Shown here: piece after piece, positions 1 to 5,297 of the stretch
Position numbering within the stretch: the stretch's first letter is position 1
Layout: every line of letters starts with the position of its first letter
Source of the DNA: SFEL01 sp045592165
GTDB taxonomy: Bacteria; Bacillota; Clostridia; Christensenellales; CAG-138
DNA length: 10,304 nt
Reading direction: 5' to 3'
NCBI GenBank assembly: GCA_045592165.1
Contig: JAZNUG010000066.1
Span: 1-10,304, forward strand
Translations under genes and position numbers: made by a program
The notes under the pieces: generated by a model
The model's input: only the letters and a program-made list of their open reading frames with translations
Databases searched by the model: none
What the model was told of the DNA's origin: nothing

Positions 1-39
1 AGATAAAATTCGACGTGGAGTAACATAAACAAAGATTTG

Positions 40-67
40 CGCCGCCAAAGGATAAGGGGCGGCGTTT
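40..67 (+). terminator. GC-rich hairpin upstream of the Nudix gene
   Basis: CGCCGCC at 40-46 pairs perfectly with GGCGGCG at 58-64 around an 11-base loop, followed by only TTT. It lies 20 bp before the Nudix start codon. One reading frame entering from the left edge stops at 21-23, so the hairpin may be a weak terminator for an upstream gene. It could also be a leader hairpin of the Nudix transcript. The short U-tract keeps confidence low. Confidence 0.35.
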
Positions 68-86
68 GTCATATCGGGAGGATATT

Positions 87-704
87 ATGCAGGGCGAAAA
101 GTGGCTGAAATGGGCGGTGGAGCTGCAGAGCATAGCTCAGGCGGGCCTGTATTACGGCAAGGATGTATTCGATATACAGCGCTTTGAGCGTGTGCGGGAA
201 ATAGCTGCGGAAATGGTAGCCGAAGGGACGGATATGCCCATTGAAAAGGTTAAGGATCTTTTCTGCTGTGAAACAGGTTATCAGACTCCCAAACTCGGAT
301 GCAGAGCAGCCGTATTCAAGGAGGATAAAATACTGCTGGTTCAGGAATCAAACGGCAGATGGACTCTTCCCGGAGGATGGGTGGATGTTTATTCTTCCCT
401 GAAGGAAGGCGTGGAAAAGGAAGTATGGGAAGAAGCGGGGCTGAAGGTAACCGCAGAGTCGGTTATAGCCCTTCTGGATTGGAAAAAGTACTGCATTCCT
501 CCCCGCGCTTACGGTATATGCACTGCGTTCTTCCTCTGCAAAGCCATAGAGGGTGAATTTAAGCAAAACATCGAAACCGTAGCTTCGGGATATTTTGCAA
601 TGGACGAGCTGCCGCCCCTTGACGAAGGCAAAACCACCCGAGAGCATATTGAAATGTGCTTTGAGGCATACCGAACGGAAAACTGGAAGCCGCTGTTTGA
701 TTAG
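87..704 (+). CDS. Nudix hydrolase with N-terminal Nudix_hydro_N domain
   Basis: A 205-residue cytosolic Nudix hydrolase, probably cleaving a nucleoside diphosphate derivative such as an ADP-ribose-like compound; the substrate is not readable from sequence. Residues about 5-65 form the helical N-terminal domain typical of one Nudix subgroup, followed by the linker QTPKL at 66-70. The Nudix box runs from G97 to L119 and ends KEVWEEAGL, with E112, E115 and E116 as likely metal ligands. The first glutamate of the consensus box (GX5E) is a serine here and REU reads KEV, which I recall as common in this subgroup. I start at ATG 87, which has GGGAGG at 76-81; a frame-extending TTG at 66 has no such site. 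The small membrane protein gene begins 24 bp after the stop, so the two may be co-transcribed. Confidence 0.9.
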   Translation: MQGEKWLKWAVELQSIAQAGLYYGKDVFDIQRFERVREIAAEMVAEGTDMPIEKVKDLFCCETGYQTPKLGCRAAVFKEDKILLVQESNGRWTLPGGWVDVYSSLKEGVEKEVWEEAGLKVTAESVIALLDWKKYCIPPRAYGICTAFFLCKAIEGEFKQNIETVASGYFAMDELPPLDEGKTTREHIEMCFEAYRTENWKPLFD

Positions 705-728
705 AAGTTGAAAGGGGAGGTAATTTGT

Positions 729-938
729 ATGAAAAAAGTTATTATTGCAATGATTGCGATGTTTATTCTGATGATTCCTCTGGGAGGAGTCTGGGGAATT
801 CTTTTTCAGCCTCTTATTGGTGGTGGTGTTGAACAATCTTTTATTTATCCCATTTATGCAGGAATCATTCTTCTTGCAGGACTGGTTGTAGGATGTACTG
901 TTGTAATCATAGAGGAAATACGTTCTCCTAAAAAATAA
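729..938 (+). CDS. Small two-helix membrane protein, function unknown
   Basis: A 69-residue hydrophobic protein that I do not recognise. It starts at ATG 729 behind a strong AGGGGAGG site at 713-720 with 8 bp spacing. Residues about 3-29 (rich in I, M, F and G) and about 40-62 (IYAGIILLAGLVVGCTVVII) look like two membrane helices. A charged tail, EEIRSPKK, follows. The start MKK could also be the head of a signal-like first helix. Its codons are visibly more A/T-rich than those of the Nudix gene 24 bp upstream, which may reflect membrane-protein composition or a different origin. It is probably the last gene of the Nudix transcript, because the terminator at 1004-1037 follows. No catalytic motif is visible. 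Confidence 0.65.
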   Translation: MKKVIIAMIAMFILMIPLGGVWGILFQPLIGGGVEQSFIYPIYAGIILLAGLVVGCTVVIIEEIRSPKK

Positions 939-1003
939 AATCTGATTTAACGCACATAAATCAGCTGTATATACACAGCACATTGCTGTACAGCGTCAAT
1001 AAC

Positions 1004-1037
1004 AAAAAAGCCAGGCTGCATTTTACAGCTTGGCTTT
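1004..1037 (-). terminator. Convergent terminator between the small membrane protein and yqeB
   Basis: AAAGCCAGGCTG at 1007-1018 pairs with CAGCTTGGCTTT at 1026-1037, giving 12 pairs with one G-U and a 7-base loop. Read on the minus strand it follows the yqeB stop codon by 17 bp and runs into six U residues, so it fits best as the yqeB terminator. On the plus strand it is followed by a looser T-rich stretch and probably also ends the Nudix transcript. Confidence 0.75.
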
Positions 1038-1054
1038 AACTATTATTTTTGCTT

Positions 1055-1846
1055 TTACCGCAGCCCGAATGCCAGTATGGCTTCCAGCGCACCGCCGCCT
1101 ATTGCCCTTGCCTTATCGGATACGGTGAAACAGTGATCCTTGGTGCAGCGGGGGTCAACGTCGGCGCATTTCATGCCTTTGGGGGTGTCGTAGCCTTCCG
1201 GAAGCAGGCCGCGCAGCACGCCGGGAATGGCAGAGATGACATTTTCGCCGCCTACGGTGGCAACAACCTCTCCTGCGGCTACCGTATCGCCGATTTCCCT
1301 GAGGCAATGGAATGTTCCGCTTGCGGGGGAGTGCATTACTCTTTCTGCGCCGTATCCTGCAATCATGCCGGGAATGCCGGTATTGGGTATGGGACTCTGA
1401 CCATGTTCATAGTATACGCGGCCCAGATGGTGTCCCCGCTTGGTTTCTATTGCGGCGTGGCAGTCCGCACCGACTGTGAAGCCGGGGCCTACGCCCAGCA
1501 CCAGCTTTGCATCGGTTATTGAAGTGCCGGTGTTGTATTTGGCGATTATTGCGTCTATTACCGCATCAGGTTTAAGTTTGAGGGCTTCGCTGCCTGCGGG
1601 GTCTGCAAGCACGGGGACATTGCCGTCGGCCAGAATCTTTGCGGCGTGTTCGGCGTTATCAGCCTTTACGGCGGTCAGCCCTTCTACCTGTGCTGTACCG
1701 TTGTACATGGCTTCAGAAAAGGCAGCGGTGCGGCGTATGGCGGAGGGCTTTTCTATATCCGTCATAGCCACCTGAATATTTGCAAGGCGCAGTCTTTGAG
1801 CGATACCTGTTGCCAGGTCGCCTGCGCCCTTTATAACTACAAGCAT
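1055..1846 (-). CDS. yqeB: YqeB-family (EF2563-type) selenium-dependent molybdenum hydroxylase system protein
   Basis: A 263-residue protein of the YqeB family, which is found with selenium-dependent molybdenum hydroxylases and is thought to help mature or supply their cofactor; its exact biochemical role is unsettled. The N-terminus MLVVIKGAGDLATG carries a Rossmann-type glycine motif (GAGDLATG, residues 7-14). The family-like central stretch includes GVGPGFTVGADCHAAIETKRG and IPNTGIPG. The start is ATG 1846, with GGAGG at 1851-1855 only 4 bp away and a strong promoter just upstream. The open frame continues toward 2206, but that part runs through the promoter and into the neighbouring gene and is not credible protein. 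No molybdenum hydroxylase, selenium or MoCo gene is next to it here, so the gene is isolated in this window. Confidence 0.9.
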   Translation of the reverse strand: MLVVIKGAGDLATGIAQRLRLANIQVAMTDIEKPSAIRRTAAFSEAMYNGTAQVEGLTAVKADNAEHAAKILADGNVPVLADPAGSEALKLKPDAVIDAIIAKYNTGTSITDAKLVLGVGPGFTVGADCHAAIETKRGHHLGRVYYEHGQSPIPNTGIPGMIAGYGAERVMHSPASGTFHCLREIGDTVAAGEVVATVGGENVISAIPGVLRGLLPEGYDTPKGMKCADVDPRCTKDHCFTVSDKARAIGGGALEAILAFGLR

Positions 1847-1886
1847 GTTTCCTCCAAAAAGAACTGTACGATTAACTGATGATTGA

Positions 1887-1915
1887 ATTATACCACCCAT
1901 GATTTTTTCAGTCAA
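1887..1915 (-). promoter_or_regulatory. Sigma-A type promoter of yqeB
   Basis: On the minus strand, TTGACT (1915-1910) is separated by exactly 17 bp from a perfect TATAAT (1892-1887), preceded by TGG as an extended -10. Transcription would start near 1880, leaving a leader of about 35 bases with the GGAGG site. The -35 overlaps an 11-bp dyad, GTCAAATTGAC at 1911-1921, which could be an operator. Confidence 0.75.
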
Positions 1916-1953
1916 ATTGACCAAAACGAAGACAAAGGGTGTGTAATTGTTAA

Positions 1954-1978
1954 ATTCGCATATAAAACTATGGCGAAT
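1954..1978. promoter_or_regulatory. Inverted repeat in the divergent intergenic region
   Basis: ATTCGC at 1954-1959 is mirrored by GCGAAT at 1973-1978. The inner ATA and TAT can extend the pairing with one bulged G. The repeat sits between the yqeB promoter and the -10-like elements of the zinc-ribbon gene, where an operator would be expected. No regulator gene for it can be identified. Confidence 0.3.
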
Positions 1979-1993
1979 GTGAGCAGTTGATGG

Positions 1994-2009
1994 TATGATA
2001 ATATATAAT
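1994..2009 (+). promoter_or_regulatory. Probable -10 region of the zinc-ribbon gene
   Basis: Two -10-like elements stand in tandem: TATGAT at 1994-1999, preceded by TGG, and TATAAT at 2004-2009. No good -35 lies at the right spacing of either, so which is used is unclear. A similar TATGAT followed by TATAAT arrangement occurs before the cyclophilin gene (7716-7729). A more distal alternative is TTGACC at 1917-1922 with TGTAAT at 1942-1947, spaced 19 bp. Confidence 0.4.
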
Positions 2010-2045
2010 AGCACAAATATGATTCTGATCAGGAGGGAAGATAAT

Positions 2046-2558
2046 ATGGCATTTCTCGATAAGCTGAATACCATAGCAAAAAACGTAGGCGAAAAGACCG
2101 GCGATGCGATTGAAATTACCAAACTGAACGCAAAAATAGCAAGCGAAAAATCTGCAATGGCCGAGCTGTATAAGCAGCTGGGCGAAAAGATATATGAAAA
2201 ATACACCGCAGGCGCATATCAGGATGAAGATATGACAGCCCTCTTTGCTTCTGTTGACGGCCGCAAGGCAGCCATTGCAGAGGCCGAAGGCAAAATTACT
2301 GCAATCAGGGAGGAAAATCAGGCCAAAGTCCAGGCTGCGGCAGAGGTACATCCCGCTGAAAACGCTGCGCCCGCAGGCGTAGTATGCCCCAATTGCGGAG
2401 CAGTTGCTGCAGAAGGTGTGAAGTTCTGCGATCAGTGCGGCACCAATATCCAGGTGTCTGTTTCTGCTGCAGAAGAAAAGAAAGTTTGTTGTTGTTGCGG
2501 CGCAGAAGTTGTATCCGGCGTTAAGTTCTGTAGCCAGTGCGGCACTAAGATTGAATAA
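2046..2558 (+). CDS. Coiled-coil protein with two C-terminal zinc ribbons
   Basis: A 170-residue soluble protein of unknown function, of a type common in Clostridia. Residues about 1-95 are helical and charged (KLNAKIASEKSAMAELYKQL and onward), consistent with a coiled coil. An Ala/Pro-rich linker leads to two zinc ribbons. The first uses C114, C117, C128 and C131; the second uses C148, C151, C162 and C165. The ribbons are clear internal duplicates (GVKFCDQCGT and GVKFCSQCGT) with identical spacing between cysteine pairs. The second begins CCCCG where the first has CPNCG, so it has two extra cysteines. I start at ATG 2046, with AGGAGGG at 2031-2037. An in-frame ATG at 1995 lies inside the promoter region and is rejected. 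A strong terminator follows. The ribbons may mediate protein or nucleic-acid contacts; nothing indicates an enzyme. Confidence 0.85.
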   Translation: MAFLDKLNTIAKNVGEKTGDAIEITKLNAKIASEKSAMAELYKQLGEKIYEKYTAGAYQDEDMTALFASVDGRKAAIAEAEGKITAIREENQAKVQAAAEVHPAENAAPAGVVCPNCGAVAAEGVKFCDQCGTNIQVSVSAAEEKKVCCCCGAEVVSGVKFCSQCGTKIE

Positions 2559-2564
2559 AAAACA

Positions 2565-2595
2565 CGGGCCGGGGTGTATTCCCGGCCCGGTTTTT
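2565..2595 (+). terminator. Strong rho-independent terminator or attenuator before the cysteine desulfidase gene
   Basis: CGGGCCGGG at 2565-2573 pairs perfectly with CCCGGCCCG at 2581-2589 around a 7-base loop and is followed by GTTTTT. It starts 7 bp after the zinc-ribbon stop codon. The next gene's ribosome binding site is only 9 bp beyond the T-tract, so this hairpin may also control readthrough into that gene. Confidence 0.85.
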
Positions 2596-2618
2596 GATAT
2601 TTACGGAGGTAAAAAGAT

Positions 2619-3893
2619 ATGCTCAATGCCCAGAAAACCGACGCTTATATCGCAATACTCAAGGAGGAACTGCAGCTTGCAACAGGCTGCACAGAGCCTA
2701 TAGCCATAGCCTACTGCGCCTCAAGGCTCCGGGATATCCTGGGAGCACAGCCTGAGAGGGTGGATGCAGAGGTCAGCGGCAATATACTGAAAAACGTAAA
2801 GAGCGTTGTAGTGCCGAATACCGGCGGCCTTAAGGGAATAAAGGCGGCGATAGCCGTAGGTATAGTTGCAGGAGAAACCGAGCGGATCCTGCAGGTTATT
2901 TCCTCTGTGCCCGTTCAAAAGCATGGGGACATCAAGGCATATCTGGACAGCGTTGCAATAGATATCAGTTGTCCCGAAACTCCCCGTATGCTGGATATCC
3001 GTCTTACCGGCTATGCTGGCGATGACAAGGCGGTTGTTCATATTGCAAACAACCATTCCAATATCATTTACGAAGAAAAGAACGGCGAAGTTCTGCTGCA
3101 GAAGCCTCTTGTGGAATCCGCAGAGGATAACCTTCAGGATAAGAGCGTGCTGAACATTGCGGATATAGTGGAATTTGCCAACACAGTGGATGTAAGCCGC
3201 GTTGCGGAAACGCTGGACAGACAGATAAACTGCAATTCTGCCATCGCCGAGGAGGGACTCAGAGGAAACTGGGGCGCAAATATCGGCAGCGTTTTGCTTA
3301 AAGAATTCGGCAATGACATCCGTACCGAGGCAAAGGCATATGCCGCCGCAGGCTCAGATGCCCGTATGAGCGGCTGTGAAATGCCTGTTACCATAGTTTC
3401 CGGATCGGGAAATCAGGGCATTACCGCCTCCATGCCTGTAATCCGCTATGCAAGGCACCTTGGGGCGACCCAGGAGCAGCTTTACCGCGCATTGCTGGTA
3501 TCCGACCTTATCACTGTCCATCAGAAGACCGGCATAGGCAGGCTTTCCGCATACTGCGGCGCAATCAGCGCAGGCTGCGGCGCAGGCGCTGCCATAGCAT
3601 ATCTCCACGGAGCTGATGCGGATGTTATTGCGCAGACCGTGGTAAATGCAGTTGCCATTCTTTCCGGTACCATATGCGATGGCGCAAAGCCTTCCTGTGC
3701 AGCAAAGATCGCCGCGGCGGTGGATGCAGGCATACTGGGATATAAGATGTGCCTTAATGATCAGCAGTTCTGCCCCGGCGACGGCATCGTAGGCGATGAT
3801 GCTGAGCAGACCGTTGTAAACGTAGGTCGCCTTGCCAGCCAGGGCATGCGGCAGACCGATAAAACCATACTTAATATAATGACGGGAAAATAA
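2619..3893 (+). CDS. L-cysteine desulfidase family protein (CdsA/CdsB, UPF0597)
   Basis: A 424-residue cytosolic enzyme expected to convert L-cysteine to pyruvate, ammonia and sulfide using an oxygen-sensitive [4Fe-4S] cluster. This is the family activity; substrate use here is inferred. Family landmarks are LATGCTEPIAIAY (21-32), GGLKGI (69-74), GSDARMSGCEMPV (245-257), SGSGNQGITASMPV (261-274) and the C-terminal ILSGTICDGAKPSC (347-360). C24, C313 and C353 line up in order with the three conserved cysteines I recall for the archaeal enzyme (C25, C282, C322), with the same 40-residue gap between the last two. The start ATG has GGAGG at 2605-2609. There is no obvious promoter between the preceding terminator and the gene. 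The acyltransferase gene begins 20 bp downstream, so the two are probably one operon. Confidence 0.92.
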   Translation: MLNAQKTDAYIAILKEELQLATGCTEPIAIAYCASRLRDILGAQPERVDAEVSGNILKNVKSVVVPNTGGLKGIKAAIAVGIVAGETERILQVISSVPVQKHGDIKAYLDSVAIDISCPETPRMLDIRLTGYAGDDKAVVHIANNHSNIIYEEKNGEVLLQKPLVESAEDNLQDKSVLNIADIVEFANTVDVSRVAETLDRQINCNSAIAEEGLRGNWGANIGSVLLKEFGNDIRTEAKAYAAAGSDARMSGCEMPVTIVSGSGNQGITASMPVIRYARHLGATQEQLYRALLVSDLITVHQKTGIGRLSAYCGAISAGCGAGAAIAYLHGADADVIAQTVVNAVAILSGTICDGAKPSCAAKIAAAVDAGILGYKMCLNDQQFCPGDGIVGDDAEQTVVNVGRLASQGMRQTDKTILNIMTGK

Positions 3894-3913
3894 ACTTTTC
3901 CCCGGAGAGGCTT

Positions 3914-5077
3914 ATGAACAAAACTGATAAAAAGGAGCCTAACCTTAAGCGGGCGGACTTCTTCTACAAACTGCTCAGACCCATTGTGTATCCGCCGGTA
4001 AACTGGTGGTATGGCTGCAAAAGCGAACCGCTGCCTGAAATAGACGGCAATTACCTTGTGATTTCGAATCACAATACCAATGTGGATATGATAATGGTGG
4101 CGGCCAGCTGCAAGCGGCCAATGCGCTTCGTGGGCAGCGAGCATATCTTTCAGAAGGGCTGGGCGGCAAGGCTTCTTATGTGGGCGGTGGCTCCCATAAT
4201 CCGCCAGAAGGGCGGCCTTGCATCCGCCACCGTAATGAACATCACCCGTGCGCTGAGGCGGGGTGAGAATATCTGCATATTTGCCGAAGGCAATCGCTCC
4301 TACGACGGACGTACCTGTCATGTTCTCCCCTCCACAGGCAAGCTGGTTAAGGCGGGCGGTGCGGCCCTTGTAACCTACCGGCTGGACAGGGCATATCTTA
4401 CCTCCCCACGCTGGGCATATTCCCTCAGGCGGGGCGGAATGAGCGGCAGAGCCGTAAACATCTACACCAGGGAACAGCTGGCTGCAATGTCCGCAGAGGA
4501 GATATACGAGGCAATTTGCCGGGATATCCACGAGGATACCTTCGAGGTGCAGGAAAAGGAGCCAAAGCCCTTCAGGGGCAAGCGCCTTGCGGAAGGATTG
4601 GAGCATACCCTGTATTTCTGCCCTGAATGCGAAAAGACCGGCGGCCTTTCCACTAAGGACAATAAGCTTTTCTGCAGCTGCGGAATGCAGGCCACATATA
4701 ACGAATACGGTCTGCTGAAGGGAACTAAGTTTGAAAGAACCACCTGCTGGAATGACTGGCAGCAGAAAAAGCTGGGCGAATATCTGGATAACGGCGGCAG
4801 CCATATCAGCGATGACGATGTATCTCTGTATAAGATAACCCCGGACCACCGCACAGAGCTGGTATACACCGGCCAGGTTAAGCTGGAAAACGGCAGCATG
4901 AACTTCGGTCAGTATTCCTTCCCGCTGGAGGAGCTGGACGGCGTGGGTCTTTGCGGCAAGGCAAAAATGGTGCTTATGTACGCAGGCAATCATTACGAGC
5001 TCCGCAGCACAAAGCGCCTTAATGCACTTAAATACGTTCATGCGTATGAGCATATCACCGGCAAACAGGTAATATAA
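3914..5077 (+). CDS. PlsC-type acyltransferase with zinc-ribbon and C-terminal extension
   Basis: A 387-residue protein whose first ~215 residues are a 1-acylglycerol-3-phosphate acyltransferase-like domain, which would act on lipid acceptors at the membrane. The catalytic motif NHNTNVD (52-58) fits NHX4D, with H53 and D58. The acceptor-binding motif reads FAEGNRS (123-129) where the family usually has FPEGTRS. RFVGSEHIF (71-79) and WAVAPIIRQKGG (90-101) are further family blocks. After residue 230 comes a short zinc ribbon with C236, C239, C254 and C256. A ~110-residue tail follows (YTGQVKLENGSMNFGQYSF, then GKAKMVLMYAGNHYELRS) that resembles a small beta-rich PH-like fold. The tail makes the protein longer than a plain PlsC of about 200-250 residues. 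The start ATG follows GGAGAGG at 3904-3910. The lipid substrate and the role of the tail are unknown. Confidence 0.85.
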   Translation: MNKTDKKEPNLKRADFFYKLLRPIVYPPVNWWYGCKSEPLPEIDGNYLVISNHNTNVDMIMVAASCKRPMRFVGSEHIFQKGWAARLLMWAVAPIIRQKGGLASATVMNITRALRRGENICIFAEGNRSYDGRTCHVLPSTGKLVKAGGAALVTYRLDRAYLTSPRWAYSLRRGGMSGRAVNIYTREQLAAMSAEEIYEAICRDIHEDTFEVQEKEPKPFRGKRLAEGLEHTLYFCPECEKTGGLSTKDNKLFCSCGMQATYNEYGLLKGTKFERTTCWNDWQQKKLGEYLDNGGSHISDDDVSLYKITPDHRTELVYTGQVKLENGSMNFGQYSFPLEELDGVGLCGKAKMVLMYAGNHYELRSTKRLNALKYVHAYEHITGKQVI

Positions 5078-5092
5078 CAAAAAAACAGTTTT

Positions 5093-5123
5093 AAAGGGCC
5101 GTCCCTGAGGGGGCGGCCCTTTT
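5093..5123 (+). terminator. Terminator of the desulfidase-acyltransferase operon
   Basis: AAAGGGCCGTCCC at 5093-5105 pairs with GGGGCGGCCCTTT at 5110-5122, giving 13 pairs with one G-U and a TGAG loop. It ends in TTTT and lies 15 bp after the acyltransferase stop codon. The minus-strand sequence can also fold, so it may back up the terminator of the converging operon. Confidence 0.7.
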
Positions 5124-5133
5124 GCTGCGGGAT

Positions 5134-5168
5134 AAAAACAAGGGGCCGCCCATGGGGACGGCCTCTTG
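5134..5168 (-). terminator. Terminator of the NSS transporter operon
   Basis: Read on the minus strand, CAAGAGGCCGTCCC pairs with GGGCGGCCCCTTG (one mismatch, one G-U) and is followed by five U residues. It begins 11 bp after the stop codon of the small subunit gene. Its sequence is nearly an inverted copy of the hairpin at 5093-5123. Confidence 0.75.
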
Positions 5169-5179
5169 TATAAGGAGGA

Positions 5180-5281
5180 TTATTTATTATCGTCGTGTAT
5201 CATGATGTTGAACAGGTAGCCGAAGCCGCCAATGTAGAATACAAGGGTAAGAATCATGAAGATCCAGGTGCTTACTGACAT
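5180..5281 (-). CDS. metS: MetS-type small subunit of an NSS transporter
   Basis: A 33-residue membrane microprotein, MSVSTWIFMILTLVFYIGGF followed by GYLFNIMIHDDNK. It has one transmembrane helix (about residues 5-27) and a short polar tail ending DDNK. It resembles MetS, the small partner needed by the MetP methionine/alanine transporter of Corynebacterium, and similar proteins accompany many NSS transporters. It starts 16 bp after the transporter stop codon. A perfect AGGAGG lies in that gap, directly after the stop. A terminator follows, so the two genes form an operon. The pairing and single-helix form make the assignment strong despite the size; dependence of the transporter on it is inferred from the family. 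Confidence 0.88.
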   Translation of the reverse strand: MSVSTWIFMILTLVFYIGGFGYLFNIMIHDDNK

Positions 5282-5297
5282 ATTAGCTTCCCTCCTT

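Noticed and set aside
1..23. C-terminal tail of an upstream gene ending at the stop at 21-23
   Set aside because: Only six codons are visible and another frame is also open to 28, so the gene cannot be identified or its frame proven.
964..992. Small dyad (CTGT ... ACAG, with ACAGCA / TGCTGT inside)
   Set aside because: It is short and interrupted and lies just before the convergent terminator; there is no evidence it does anything separately.
1847..2206. N-terminal extension of the yqeB frame to 2206
   Set aside because: It crosses the yqeB promoter, lacks a ribosome site and reads through the opposite zinc-ribbon gene; the conserved protein begins at ATG 1846.
3761..5080. Minus-strand frame of 439 codons opposite the acyltransferase
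   Set aside because: It overlaps the plus-strand acyltransferase with its PlsC motifs and shows no family features of its own.
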